A DNA stretch of 64,000 bases from Cellvibrio fontiphilus_A (GCF_042646205.1 NZ_JBHRTF010000002.1:806001-870000); one strand, 5' to 3'. Shown: positions 1 to 9,156, counted from the first letter of the stretch. Made by a program: numbers and translations. Notes: generated by a model from the letters alone, not told the origin.

Positions 1-387
1 GGCAGGGGAAGCTCAGTTGTTGTCAAACAGGGGGAGCGGGTGCAGTTGGTCGTAAAAGCCAAAATCACAACTGAATTCACCTTTCCTCGCATTCAAATGA
101 CAGTGCGGGATAGTCGGGGCTATAACCTTTTTGGTTTTAACAACATTTATGGTGGAAAGAAGCTTACGCCTGACACAGAAGGTAACTTGACGGTAATGTT
201 TAGTTTCGAGGCGGCCTTACAAGCAGGCGACTATGCAATCACCTTACGTTTGGATGATTGCGATAATACCGAGCAAGTTAATTTGGTTGATAAACAAGTT
301 GGCATTGTGGACTTCACAGTAACAATGGTTACCAAGCACTTTGATGCGGTGATCGATCTAAAAGGACGTTGCGAGGAAATAGAGTGA
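1..387 (+). CDS. wzt: Wzt-like ABC transporter ATP-binding protein, C-terminal carbohydrate-binding domain (5' partial)
   Basis: The reading frame is open from base 1, so the gene starts upstream and only its last 128 residues are visible. They match the immunoglobulin-like C-terminal domain of Wzt, the ATPase of ABC exporters for O-antigen/polysaccharide, which recognises the finished chain end. The visible signature is an RD-x-x-G-x-x-x-FG-x-N segment (VRDSRGYNLFGFNN) followed by F-x-F-x-x-x-L-x-AGDY, typical of this beta-sandwich. The nucleotide-binding domain would lie to the left. The stop overlaps the next gene's GTG start (GTGA), so the two are translationally coupled. Family assignment rests on the domain pattern; the missing ATPase half cannot be checked here. 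Confidence 0.75.
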   Translation, partial: GRGSSVVVKQGERVQLVVKAKITTEFTFPRIQMTVRDSRGYNLFGFNNIYGGKKLTPDTEGNLTVMFSFEAALQAGDYAITLRLDDCDNTEQVNLVDKQVGIVDFTVTMVTKHFDAVIDLKGRCEEIE

Positions 388-2051
388 ACATAGTTTTTGT
401 GTGTCAGCGCGGTGAGTTAGAAATAAAAGCTGTGCTTCTGGCGTGGTCGCTTAGACGATTTTTAGGTAAGGATGTAAACCTTATTGCCGCTTGCCCGCAG
501 TTTTTGGACTGGGGAGATTTGTCTGAGAATACCAAGGCAATTCTGGGCACCCTCGATGTTCAGCTCGCGAGTTTTATGCCTGTTTTTGGCGAGCGCTATC
601 CGATTGGAAACAAAATATCAGCACTTGCATTACTGCCTGATGGACAAAACGGCTGTTTTATTGATTCCGACATGTTGTGTTTGTCGCCTTGGAATCTTAC
701 CAATGACTTGGAAAAACACACCACCTTGGTTAAACCTGCGGACATGGGTACATGGGGCAGCGATAGTGCGTGGCAAGCGCTTTACTCGGCGTGTGATATT
801 ACCCTTCCTGAGCGTAAGGTTCGTTTAACTGTCACAGGTCAATTGTCATCACCCTATTTTAATGCAGGTTTTGTCGTTAGCTCCCAGCCTCAGCACTTGG
901 CAGCGCAGTGGCTGATGTTCGCACAACAATTCGATCAGCAATCACCGCCACTGGAGAACAAATACCCTTGGCTGGATCAAATTGCGTTACCACTGGCAAT
1001 GATAAAAACCGGCTCCTGGGGTGTGCTTGATGAGCGGTTTAATTTTCCTGCGCATCTGCGCCTACTGGGCGATAGTGACGTCGCACTTTGCCATTATCAC
1101 TCTCCCCAAGTCATTTTGCGTGAACCTCGTCTTTATGATTTATTTAATTGTGCCCGCCAAGAACTTCAGCTTTTAGATTCATTATTAGCGGCACACCCCG
1201 CGTGGAGATCCTTAATTTCAATTTCTTTTCCCAGTGTTACCTACAAGGTAGAGGAACGTAATTTTTTGATTACGGGTATTCCGCGCAGTGGCACGAGTTA
1301 TGTTAGTAGTATTTTAGATGCGCAGGATAATTGGCTGGTATTGAATGAGCCGGGCGAGATATTTGCGCATTTGAATGCGCGTAAAGATGCAAGTGGCATA
1401 GGCCAGTTCCATGCTGAATCCAGAGCAAGAGTTCTGTTGGGTGAACCGGTAAAAAATAAAGTAAAAAATGGGCAGGTCATTCAGGATACGGCACAACTGG
1501 ATGCTGCTGAGCTATATCACCCTACAGTCCATTCTGCAGACTTTTGGTTGGGCAGCAAAAATACGCTTGCTTATCTGGCGTCTTTACCTAAGGTTATCGA
1601 TCTTGGTTGGCCGGTGATTGCAATGGTGCGCCATCCGTTAGACACAATTACATCATGGCGTAATACATTCAACCACTTGCGTGATGCAAAGCCAAGTGAG
1701 TTACCCATCGCTAATCCACAATTCCACGGGTGGTCGGCGCAGCATCGAGAATATCTTTTAGAACTCGATTCTATGCCTGATGCTCGCCTGCGTAGAGTAT
1801 TGTTTTGGCGCTTACTCGCCAGTGTTCTTATAGAGCATCGCAATGCGATTCAGTTGTATCGGTATGAAGATGTCATTACAGATCCTTCTTCATTTTTAGC
1901 GAGCGTTGCACAAAAGCTGAATTACCATAAACCAAATGTTTTAGCCTCGGGTAGTTTACGCAACCGTGTTGATCAATATGATCCTCTTGAGCGTGAAATG
2001 CTCGCCGATCTTTGTGCGAGTGAATTAGCCTTGCTGGGATACACGGTGTAG
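384..2051 (+). CDS. Glycosyltransferase-like / sulfotransferase fusion protein
   Basis: About 555 residues. The N-terminal ~290 residues look like a GT-A nucleotide-diphospho-sugar transferase, with a DxD-like FIDSDM motif near residue 95. The C-terminal half is a P-loop sulfotransferase: the PAPS 5'-phosphosulfate loop is GIPRSGTSY at about residues 298-306, and AMVRHPLDTITSW is the 3'-phosphate-binding region. It probably both transfers a sugar (or reads one) and sulfates the glycan in the cytoplasm. I chose GTG at 384 over a TTG at 369 because GAGGA sits seven bases upstream and the GTG overlaps the previous stop by four bases. The APS kinase at 2669 would supply PAPS. The sulfotransferase call is solid; the N-terminal activity is inferred. 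Confidence 0.7.
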   Translation: MNIVFVCQRGELEIKAVLLAWSLRRFLGKDVNLIAACPQFLDWGDLSENTKAILGTLDVQLASFMPVFGERYPIGNKISALALLPDGQNGCFIDSDMLCLSPWNLTNDLEKHTTLVKPADMGTWGSDSAWQALYSACDITLPERKVRLTVTGQLSSPYFNAGFVVSSQPQHLAAQWLMFAQQFDQQSPPLENKYPWLDQIALPLAMIKTGSWGVLDERFNFPAHLRLLGDSDVALCHYHSPQVILREPRLYDLFNCARQELQLLDSLLAAHPAWRSLISISFPSVTYKVEERNFLITGIPRSGTSYVSSILDAQDNWLVLNEPGEIFAHLNARKDASGIGQFHAESRARVLLGEPVKNKVKNGQVIQDTAQLDAAELYHPTVHSADFWLGSKNTLAYLASLPKVIDLGWPVIAMVRHPLDTITSWRNTFNHLRDAKPSELPIANPQFHGWSAQHREYLLELDSMPDARLRRVLFWRLLASVLIEHRNAIQLYRYEDVITDPSSFLASVAQKLNYHKPNVLASGSLRNRVDQYDPLEREMLADLCASELALLGYTV

Positions 2052-2108
2052 TTTTTATAAAAAGTACACCGATGCGTTCGCTAGAAAAAATTGTTATAGA
2101 TGAGATAG

Positions 2109-2657
2109 ATGATGAATATAGTGGCTACAACTTTACCGGACGTACTTGTCATTGAGCCTAGAGTATTTGGTGATGATCGGGGCTTTTTCTTTGAAAGCTT
2201 TAATCAACAACAATTTAATAAAGGGGTGGGCCGCGACATTAATTTTGTGCAGGATAATCATAGTAAATCTGCACGTGGTGTATTGCGTGGCTTGCATTAT
2301 CAAATTGAACAAGCGCAAGGGAAGTTGGTGCGTGTTGTTACAGGCCGCGTATTAGATGTCGCTGTGGATTTACGCCAAACTTCCTCAACCTTTGGACAGT
2401 GGGTGGCAGTGGAGTTGACAGCAGAGAACAAGCGACAATTATGGGTTCCGGCCGGATTTGCCCATGGTTTTGTTGTACTGAGTGAAAGCGCTGAGTTTTT
2501 ATATAAAACGACGGACTATTATGCCCCTGAAAAGGAGCGTTGTATTGCGTGGAATGACCCGGATTTGTCTATAGACTGGGGTATTGATTTTCCCCCTCTG
2601 TTATCTGCGAAGGATGCTGCAGGCGTCGCCTTTAAAGATGCTGATTACTATCGCTAG
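2109..2657 (+). CDS. rfbC: dTDP-4-dehydrorhamnose 3,5-epimerase
   Basis: 182 residues, the normal RmlC length. It converts dTDP-4-keto-6-deoxyglucose to dTDP-4-keto-L-rhamnose in the cytoplasm. Family landmarks are visible: PRVFGDDRGFFFESF near the N-terminus, QDNHSKS and VLRGLHYQ (catalytic His), KLVRVVTGRVLDVAVDLR in the cupin core, and WVPAGFAHGF with the second conserved His. Two adjacent ATG codons (2109 and 2112) could start it; the ribosome site is weak. It stands apart from the other three rhamnose genes, which are on the opposite strand at 10551-13429, but completes that pathway. Confidence 0.95.
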   Translation: MMNIVATTLPDVLVIEPRVFGDDRGFFFESFNQQQFNKGVGRDINFVQDNHSKSARGVLRGLHYQIEQAQGKLVRVVTGRVLDVAVDLRQTSSTFGQWVAVELTAENKRQLWVPAGFAHGFVVLSESAEFLYKTTDYYAPEKERCIAWNDPDLSIDWGIDFPPLLSAKDAAGVAFKDADYYR

Positions 2658-2668
2658 GACGGTACAAA

Positions 2669-3616
2669 ATGAGCCCGGTATTTGATCTGCAATTTCAGGC
2701 GCGTCTGAATTGGTTGTCTGAGAAGACATTTTTAGTGGGGCGTGGCTACTCCTTGGCGTCAAGTGCTATCAGCGAAGGAAAGCTGCCGGTTACCGCAGTG
2801 CGTATCAAGCAGATATTGCAAACGTCGCAGCTCCCCGGGCGTAGCCGGTTGAACCAGTTATTTCCAGGGGACTCTGCGATCATTGAGTTTTCTTCTCCAT
2901 CGGTGTTCCCACAAGCCGGCGTTTATGAGTCGGCGCCTTTTGTTGTCCTCGATTCACAAAGCAACGAATCGTTGGGCGAAGGCGTCATTGAATTTGTGTT
3001 GCGCCGCTCAACCAACATCCGCTGGCAAAACCTGACGATTAATAAGCAGGCTCGCGCTTTTGCCAAACAGCAGCAGCCGTGTTGTATCTGGTTTACTGGT
3101 TTATCCGGTGCAGGTAAATCAACTATCGCTAATCTGCTGGAAAAAAAACTGTACGACAGTGGTTGTCATACTTATTTGTTGGACGGCGATAATCTACGGC
3201 ATGGTTTGAATCGCGATCTGGGGTTTACCGAGGCAGACCGTATTGAAAATATTCGCCGTGTTGCCGAAGTGGCAAAATTAATGGTGGATGCAGGCTTGAT
3301 TGTTATCGCCTCTTTTATTTCCCCTTTCAAAGCGGATCGACAATTAGCGCGTGCGCTATTTGAGAGCGATGAATTTATTGAGGTTTTTGTTGATACACCT
3401 CTGGTCGAATGTGAGCGGCGCGATGTGAAGGGCCTCTATGCCAAAGCGCGACGTGGCGAATTAAAAAATTTTACCGGAATAGATAGTGGCTATGAGCCTC
3501 CGGAGAACCCTGAGTTGTGTGTACAAACAACTGTGCAAACGCCAGAGCAGTGCGTTGAACAGTTAGTCCAGTATCTGGTTACACAGAACATACTTTTGCA
3601 AAAAATAGTGGAATAA
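2669..3616 (+). CDS. cysC: Adenylylsulfate (APS) kinase with N-terminal CysN-domain-III-like extension
   Basis: 315 residues, about 110 longer than a free-standing CysC. Residues ~135-310 are a complete APS kinase, which phosphorylates APS to PAPS: Walker A GLSGAGKS at 144-151, LDGDNLRHGLNRDLGF, RIENIRRVAEVAKL, ASFISPF and FVDTPLVECERRD. Residues 1-125 resemble the last beta-barrel of CysN, the GTPase subunit of ATP sulfurylase (WLSEKTFLVGRGY, VTAVRIKQI, VIEFVLRRSTNIRWQ), but no GTPase domain precedes it. It may be a remnant of a CysNC fusion or a docking module. It lies between two sulfotransferase-domain genes, pointing to dedicated PAPS supply for glycan sulfation. ATG start with AGGA nine bases upstream. 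Confidence 0.88.
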   Translation: MSPVFDLQFQARLNWLSEKTFLVGRGYSLASSAISEGKLPVTAVRIKQILQTSQLPGRSRLNQLFPGDSAIIEFSSPSVFPQAGVYESAPFVVLDSQSNESLGEGVIEFVLRRSTNIRWQNLTINKQARAFAKQQQPCCIWFTGLSGAGKSTIANLLEKKLYDSGCHTYLLDGDNLRHGLNRDLGFTEADRIENIRRVAEVAKLMVDAGLIVIASFISPFKADRQLARALFESDEFIEVFVDTPLVECERRDVKGLYAKARRGELKNFTGIDSGYEPPENPELCVQTTVQTPEQCVEQLVQYLVTQNILLQKIVE

Positions 3617-3621
3617 TTTTT

Positions 3622-6600
3622 GTGGCTGGTGATAACAAATTACTGAGTGAAAAAAAATTAGTTGTGGTGTTAGGAATGCACCGCAGCGGTACCAGTGCGG
3701 TGATGAAGGCGTTGTCCTGCGTGGGTTATGCTTTGGGCGATAAATTAATGCCTGCGCGCGCAGATAACCCCAAAGGTTTTTTTGAAGATTCAGATATCGT
3801 TGAATTAAATAATCAAATGCTGGCGCACATAGGCCAGCACTGGTTTAGTTTGTCGCAAGTATCCAGCGAAAATGTTTCTGTGCTTGAACGTGCCGGCTTT
3901 GTTGATAGGGCGCTTGGGTTGTTACAGCAAAAACTGCAACAACACGCACAGCTGGCGATTAAAGATCCGCGTATCACCAAGCTAATTTTACTCTGGCAGC
4001 GAGTGTTCGCTCGACTGGATTGCCCTGTTAGTTTTGTCTTTAGTTTGCGCAATCCACTCAGTGTTGCCCAGTCTCTTTATCAGCGTAATCAGATGCCGCT
4101 TAAAAAAGGTTGCTGGTTGTGGCTGAGTCACAACATGGCTGCTGCCGAAGTGTTGCGCGAGCAGCCGATTAGTATTATTGATTACGATTTTTTGATGGAT
4201 GATCCGGTTAGTTGTGTAAGTGGCTTGGCGACTGAATTAAATGCGCCGTTAGATGGTGAAATGTTAGCCGCCTTTGCCGCTGACTTTATCGATCCCGAGC
4301 TGCGTCACGCCAGTTATGACGAGCGTAGTCTTACTGATCATGCAAAGTGCCCCATGCCTGTAGGCAGCGCATATGCCTTGTTCAAAAACGCCCGCACAGG
4401 AACTGAAGGGCGGTTACAGCTGTGTGATTTTTTATCCGCACAGCGGGCGCTATTAGTTACCGAGTTTGCTGAAATAGATGCAATAGAAGCGGCAGCTATG
4501 CGTGCCACCGATATTGAATCGGTAAAACAATTGTTGGATGAACGCACCCACTGGGCCAAGGATTTGGAACAGCAGTTGGGTGAGCGCACACGCTGGGCTA
4601 AAGATTTGGAGCAGCAGTTGGATGAGCGCACACGCTGGGCCAAGGATTTGGAACAGCAGTTGGATGAGCACACGCACTGGGCCAGGGATTTGGAGCAGCA
4701 GTTGGATGAGCGCACGCACTGGGCCAGGGATTTGGAGCAGCAGCTTGATGAGCGTACTCAATGGGCTCAGACGCTCGATCGTGAGCTGGTGAGCAGTAAA
4801 GCGGATGCAGTGCGGTTGCTTGAACTGAACGCTACTCTAGAGCAAAACCTGCAGCAACAAATTGCCATAACGGCACAAAGCCAGCAGGAACTATCCCGGC
4901 AGCAGCAGCTTTCACACTATCTACAAAATCAGTTGGATGAATTACGTAGTAATTATCAACAGGTGATCCAGTCACGTTCCTGGAAACTGACCAAACCACT
5001 GCGTGCTATGGGGCGTTTATTACGTGGTGAGACGGCATTTCTGGTTCCTTATTTAAAACCGCGTGCTCAGCGTTTGGGGCGCTTGGTTTATCAGCGCTTA
5101 CCTGTGCCACTGGTGGTGAAACACAAATTGGCCAGTTTTGCTTATCGCCTTGCCGGCCCCTTATTTGAAGGCGTAGTGCATTACGAAATGTGGCGCCGTA
5201 GCGGCAAGCCTGATCTTCCTGCTGTTGCTGCGAGCGGTGTTATCGCTCAGGAGAATATTCAACAAGCGCTGACTGAGTTGGTCTTGCCCTGTGCTGAAGC
5301 GCCGTTGGTGTCGGTGATTATTCCCAGCTACGGCAATCTACCGGTGACCTTGACTTGTCTTTTATCCATTGCACGGAACCTGCCCAGTGTTGATATAGAA
5401 GTACTGGTGGTAGAGGATCATTCATCAGATCACGATATTCATCTGTTGCAGCAGGTGAAAGGGCTACGCTATGAAGTTAACCCCGTTAACCTTGGCTTTT
5501 TGCGTTCCTGTAACCGCGCCGTGTCGCTCGCCCGTGGCACTTACGTCTATCTGCTTAATAACGACACCGAAGTGACACCCGGCTGGCTGGATAGCCTGCT
5601 GGATGTTTTCCAGCGTTATCCCGATTGCGGTTTGGTCGGATCCAAACTGGTCTACCCGGATGGGCGCTTGCAGGAGGCTGGCGGCATTCTGTGGCGCGAT
5701 GGTTCGGCCTGGAACTATGGTCGTTTGCAAGACCCAAGTCTGCCGCAATTTAATTATCTGCGCGAAGCAGATTACTGCTCGGGTGCATCCTTGCTCATCG
5801 AAAAAGCATTTTTTACCCAATTGGGCTTGTTTGATGAGCGTTATGTACCGGCCTACTACGAGGACACAGATCTGGCGTTTATGGTGCGGGCCGCGGGTAA
5901 AAAGGTGTATTACCAACCAGCATCCACCATTATTCACTACGAGGGGGTCTCCAACGGCACGGATACGGGTGCAGGTATCAAGGCGTATCAAGTCACTAAC
6001 CAGCAGAAGTTTTTTTCCAAGTGGCAGGCAAATCTGGCTGATCACTACCCCAATGCCGAGCGGGTTTTTACCGCCAAAGATCGCGCTTGGGAGAAACCCT
6101 GCGTACTGGTAGTGGATCACTATGTACTCCAGCCAGATCGCGATGCTGGCTCGCGCTCCACTTTGGCAATCATGACCGGATTGCAAAAGATGGGATTTGT
6201 GGTGAAGTTCTGGCCAGATAATCTTTGGTACGACCCTGAATACACTCCCCGTTTACAACAACTCGGGATAGAAGTGGTTTACGGCGGTGACCACTTGGGT
6301 GGCTTCCGCGAGTGGCTCAGTGCTGCAGAGGGTGGCATAAGCCATGTGTTACTGAATCGTCCGCATATTGCTAGCAACTATGTAGATACCCTTGCCAACT
6401 TTCCGAATATTCGTGTCGTGTATTACGGACACGATCTTCATTTTGAGCGCCTCGAACGTGAATATGCGCTCAACCCAAGTTCAGCCTTGTTGAAGGACAG
6501 AGACTATTTTTATCAACTCGAAACTGCCATTTGGAACAAGGTGGATGTGGTGCTCTACCCATCTGTGGATGAGGCTGAAACGGTTAAGCGAATTGCTCCC

Positions 6601-7203
6601 GGGATCAACGCTGCCGCCGTATGTCCCTATATTTACGAAGGCTTGCAGGCCTATGCAAATCGCTCCGCGGTAACAGGAAAAAAAGTGATTTTTGTAGCTG
6701 GTTTTGGTCATCCGCCAAATACCGATGCTGCGCTTTGGTTTGTAAAGGACATCTGGCCACTGATTAAAGCGCGCCAAGGCGATGCCACTTTATATCTGAT
6801 TGGTTCAAAACCAACAGCGGAGGTTATGGGGTTAGCTGATAGCGATATTTTTGTCACTGGCTATGTAACCGATGAAGCGCTCGCTGCACATTATGCGTCA
6901 GCCAGGGTTGCTGTTGTGCCGTTACGTTTTGGTGCTGGAGTAAAAAATAAAGTGGTAGAGGCCATGGCCTTTGGTGCGCCTTTGGTTACCACTGAGGTGG
7001 GCGCACAGGGGTTGCCGGGGCTGAATGAATTAATTCCTGTGACGTCGCAGGCTGAGCTTTTTGCTGGCCATGTTCTGGATATCATTGAGAATGATAATGC
7101 CTGGTTGCGCTATTCGCATGCAGGCAATCAGTATGTTTCTCAACATTATTCTATTGAGTCGATGATCTCGACTTTACAGCTAGCATTTTTACAGCAGGAG
7201 TAG
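3622..7203 (+). CDS. Sulfotransferase / coiled-coil / GT2 / GT4 multidomain glycan-assembly protein
   Basis: 1193 residues with four parts. Residues ~13-260 are a sulfotransferase (GMHRSGTS at 18-25, NPKGFFED, KDPRI). Residues 305-388 are six 14-residue repeats of the LDERTHWAKDLEQQ type, followed by more Gln-rich coiled coil to ~455. Then comes SRSWKLTKPLR, a segment often seen before GT2 domains. A GT2 domain begins near 560 (VSVIIPSYGN, LLNNDTEVTPGW, YYEDTDLAF) and a GT-B/GT4-like domain near 827 (VVDHYVLQPDRDAGS, FVAGFGHPPNTDAALW, VVPLRFGAGVKNKVVEAMA). It probably builds and sulfates a repeat unit at the membrane. GTG start six bases after the previous stop. Domain calls are strong; acceptor and order of action are unknown. 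Confidence 0.82.
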   Translation: MAGDNKLLSEKKLVVVLGMHRSGTSAVMKALSCVGYALGDKLMPARADNPKGFFEDSDIVELNNQMLAHIGQHWFSLSQVSSENVSVLERAGFVDRALGLLQQKLQQHAQLAIKDPRITKLILLWQRVFARLDCPVSFVFSLRNPLSVAQSLYQRNQMPLKKGCWLWLSHNMAAAEVLREQPISIIDYDFLMDDPVSCVSGLATELNAPLDGEMLAAFAADFIDPELRHASYDERSLTDHAKCPMPVGSAYALFKNARTGTEGRLQLCDFLSAQRALLVTEFAEIDAIEAAAMRATDIESVKQLLDERTHWAKDLEQQLGERTRWAKDLEQQLDERTRWAKDLEQQLDEHTHWARDLEQQLDERTHWARDLEQQLDERTQWAQTLDRELVSSKADAVRLLELNATLEQNLQQQIAITAQSQQELSRQQQLSHYLQNQLDELRSNYQQVIQSRSWKLTKPLRAMGRLLRGETAFLVPYLKPRAQRLGRLVYQRLPVPLVVKHKLASFAYRLAGPLFEGVVHYEMWRRSGKPDLPAVAASGVIAQENIQQALTELVLPCAEAPLVSVIIPSYGNLPVTLTCLLSIARNLPSVDIEVLVVEDHSSDHDIHLLQQVKGLRYEVNPVNLGFLRSCNRAVSLARGTYVYLLNNDTEVTPGWLDSLLDVFQRYPDCGLVGSKLVYPDGRLQEAGGILWRDGSAWNYGRLQDPSLPQFNYLREADYCSGASLLIEKAFFTQLGLFDERYVPAYYEDTDLAFMVRAAGKKVYYQPASTIIHYEGVSNGTDTGAGIKAYQVTNQQKFFSKWQANLADHYPNAERVFTAKDRAWEKPCVLVVDHYVLQPDRDAGSRSTLAIMTGLQKMGFVVKFWPDNLWYDPEYTPRLQQLGIEVVYGGDHLGGFREWLSAAEGGISHVLLNRPHIASNYVDTLANFPNIRVVYYGHDLHFERLEREYALNPSSALLKDRDYFYQLETAIWNKVDVVLYPSVDEAETVKRIAPGINAAAVCPYIYEGLQAYANRSAVTGKKVIFVAGFGHPPNTDAALWFVKDIWPLIKARQGDATLYLIGSKPTAEVMGLADSDIFVTGYVTDEALAAHYASARVAVVPLRFGAGVKNKVVEAMAFGAPLVTTEVGAQGLPGLNELIPVTSQAELFAGHVLDIIENDNAWLRYSHAGNQYVSQHYSIESMISTLQLAFLQQE
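4534..4785 (+). repeat. Six in-frame 42-bp tandem repeats encoding a coiled coil
   Basis: Each unit encodes 14 residues (two heptads) on the pattern L-D-E-R-T-x-W-A-x-D-L-E-Q-Q. Copies 1 to 5 differ by a few bases and the sixth is degenerate (LDERTQWAQTLDRE). The array lies wholly within the 3622-7203 gene and links its sulfotransferase and glycosyltransferase halves. Near-identity at DNA level makes slippage or recombination in steps of 14 residues plausible. Confidence 0.93.
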
Positions 7204-7210
7204 AAAGTTA

Positions 7211-9151
7211 ATGGATGCCAAGCGTGAATATTTACGGCATGTCGATGGATTGCGGGCACTTGCTGTTCTTATCGTTATCTTTTTTCATTTTGGTATTAGT
7301 GGATTCTCTGGCGGTTATGTCGGGGTCGATATTTTTTTTGTCATTAGCGGATTTCTGATTACCCGTATTTTAATTGCCGAGATTGAAACTACCGGTAGTT
7401 TTAGTTTTTTGAATTTTTATAAACGCCGAATTCGCCGCCTATTTCCTGCGCTAATTTTTATTTTGTCGCTCTCTACTCTTGCTGCCTTAATAATTTTTGC
7501 GCCTGAAAATCTGGTTCAGCATGGCGGTGCGCTCGCTTCCGCTGCACTGTCTGTGTCAAATATCTTGTTCTGGTTTGAGAGTGGCTACTTCGATTCGGCG
7601 GCACATCTCAAGCCGCTATTACACACTTGGTCACTCAGTGTTGAAGAACAGTTTTATTTAGTGTGGCCAGCATTTTTATTATTGCTGCGCAATCGACTAA
7701 ATATAGCAATCGGTATTACGCTGGTTGCTTTAATCAGTTTCTATTTGAATTTTCACTATGTGAAAACTGCGGAACCAGGTTTTGCTGACACACTATTTTT
7801 CTGGGCGCCGTTCAGAGGCTTTGAATTCGCCATAGGTGCGGCATGTGTGCTGCTGGAAAAGCGCCTCGAACTAAGCCAATTTGTGCGCAATGTTTTCGCT
7901 GTGATTGGTCTTGGTTTGATTAGTTACAGTGTGGTGACTCTTACAGATACCTCTGTTTTTCCTTACCTCAATGCACTTCCTCCTTGTATAGGCACAGCAT
8001 TAATTATTTTGTCTGGCGGTAGCATGGCCAGCAAAATAATCTTTGAGAACAAGCTCGCGGTCGCCATTGGTCTATTGAGCTATTCGCTGTATCTTGCGCA
8101 CTGGCCAATCTATTCATTTACCCGGTATGTATTAACGGATGTGAGTTCGTTTACCGTTATTTCTGCAATGCTGGTTGCGTCATTTTTATTGGCCTTGATT
8201 AGTTTTTTTGCAGTTGAGCGCCCCTTCCGCTTTGCAAGCAGCGGTTGGCAAAAGCGTTGGGTATATCCTGGTTCGCTGGCAGGTTTGTTGTTGCTTTGTA
8301 TATTCGGCCTTACCTTGAAATTCTCTGATGGTTGGCCCTGGCGCTTCTCATCGGCTCCGCTCACAGCCTCACAAATAGAAGAAGGGAAAAGCAAACGTTT
8401 TATCGATTTGCATTCGGGCTGCAATCTACTGGTGCTGGAAAATACCGAACGCTGTCATATGGAGCGTCCAATCCAGATCCTATTGTTCGGCAACTCCCAT
8501 GAGCCAGATGGCTACAATATCTTTAACTATTTGTATGGTGCTAACGCGAAGGTCAATATTATTTCCTTCGGAACAGTTAACGATTGTAACTTTATAATTA
8601 ATGAACAGGGATTATCTTCGCCAGTAAAAGCTCTGGACTGTCAGCGTCGATTTGAAACGTTAAACAATCCGGAATTTATCAGTAAGTTGACGCATGTTGT
8701 TTACAGCAATCACACCGGCTTTGAATATGTTGCGCGGGATTTGTGGGCGGCACTCGCACATATCCAGCAGCGCAATAGCGCTCTAAAGTTGATTGTTCTT
8801 GGTAGTTATTTGGAGACATCCTTGGGGTGTGCCACTATCCGCAATAAAGAAGGAAGTTTTGATGCCTGCAAAAAGCCTGAATATATAAATTATTTCAAAA
8901 CGGATGAGCGTGATCAATCAATAGTGCCAGAAGTAAAAACGTTAGAGTATCTCTACATCAGTAAGTTTGATTTGCTCTGCCCCGATGGAAAACTTGAGAG
9001 CTGCTTAACCTTTGCAAATGGTGAGCCTATGTTTTATGACGAACACCATTTGTCCTATGGTTTTGCCCAATATCTGGCCAAGCTTATCGCTTCCGAATAT
9101 CAGCAGCCGCTAGTACAGTTGGGCCTGCCAAAACCATTAAGTTCGGAGTAA
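7211..9151 (+). CDS. Membrane O-acyltransferase (acyltransferase 3 / OafA type) with C-terminal SGNH domain
   Basis: 646 residues. The N-terminal half is a multispanning acyltransferase-3 domain: REYLRHVDGLRALAVLIVIFFH carries the catalytic His of the family near residue 27, followed by GYVGVDIFFVISGFLI and RRIRRLFPALI. After the membrane part, a periplasmic SGNH-hydrolase-like domain starts near residue 420 (LLFGNSHEPDG), and a DEHHLSYGF segment near the end fits the second conserved Asp/His block. Such OafA-like two-domain enzymes O-acetylate O-antigen or peptidoglycan. It follows the large fusion gene by seven bases with AGGAG upstream, so it probably modifies the same glycan. The acyl donor and site are not known. 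Confidence 0.85.
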   Translation: MDAKREYLRHVDGLRALAVLIVIFFHFGISGFSGGYVGVDIFFVISGFLITRILIAEIETTGSFSFLNFYKRRIRRLFPALIFILSLSTLAALIIFAPENLVQHGGALASAALSVSNILFWFESGYFDSAAHLKPLLHTWSLSVEEQFYLVWPAFLLLLRNRLNIAIGITLVALISFYLNFHYVKTAEPGFADTLFFWAPFRGFEFAIGAACVLLEKRLELSQFVRNVFAVIGLGLISYSVVTLTDTSVFPYLNALPPCIGTALIILSGGSMASKIIFENKLAVAIGLLSYSLYLAHWPIYSFTRYVLTDVSSFTVISAMLVASFLLALISFFAVERPFRFASSGWQKRWVYPGSLAGLLLLCIFGLTLKFSDGWPWRFSSAPLTASQIEEGKSKRFIDLHSGCNLLVLENTERCHMERPIQILLFGNSHEPDGYNIFNYLYGANAKVNIISFGTVNDCNFIINEQGLSSPVKALDCQRRFETLNNPEFISKLTHVVYSNHTGFEYVARDLWAALAHIQQRNSALKLIVLGSYLETSLGCATIRNKEGSFDACKKPEYINYFKTDERDQSIVPEVKTLEYLYISKFDLLCPDGKLESCLTFANGEPMFYDEHHLSYGFAQYLAKLIASEYQQPLVQLGLPKPLSSE

Positions 9152-9156
9152 ATACC

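Noticed and set aside
4338..4761. Repetitive open frames on the - strand and a second + frame across the 42-bp repeats
   Set aside because: They are by-products of the in-frame repeat in the 3622-7203 gene; no start signals and no protein character.
4534..4785. Tandem repeats considered as a CRISPR array
   Set aside because: Units are contiguous without spacers and encode a regular coiled coil in one long gene.
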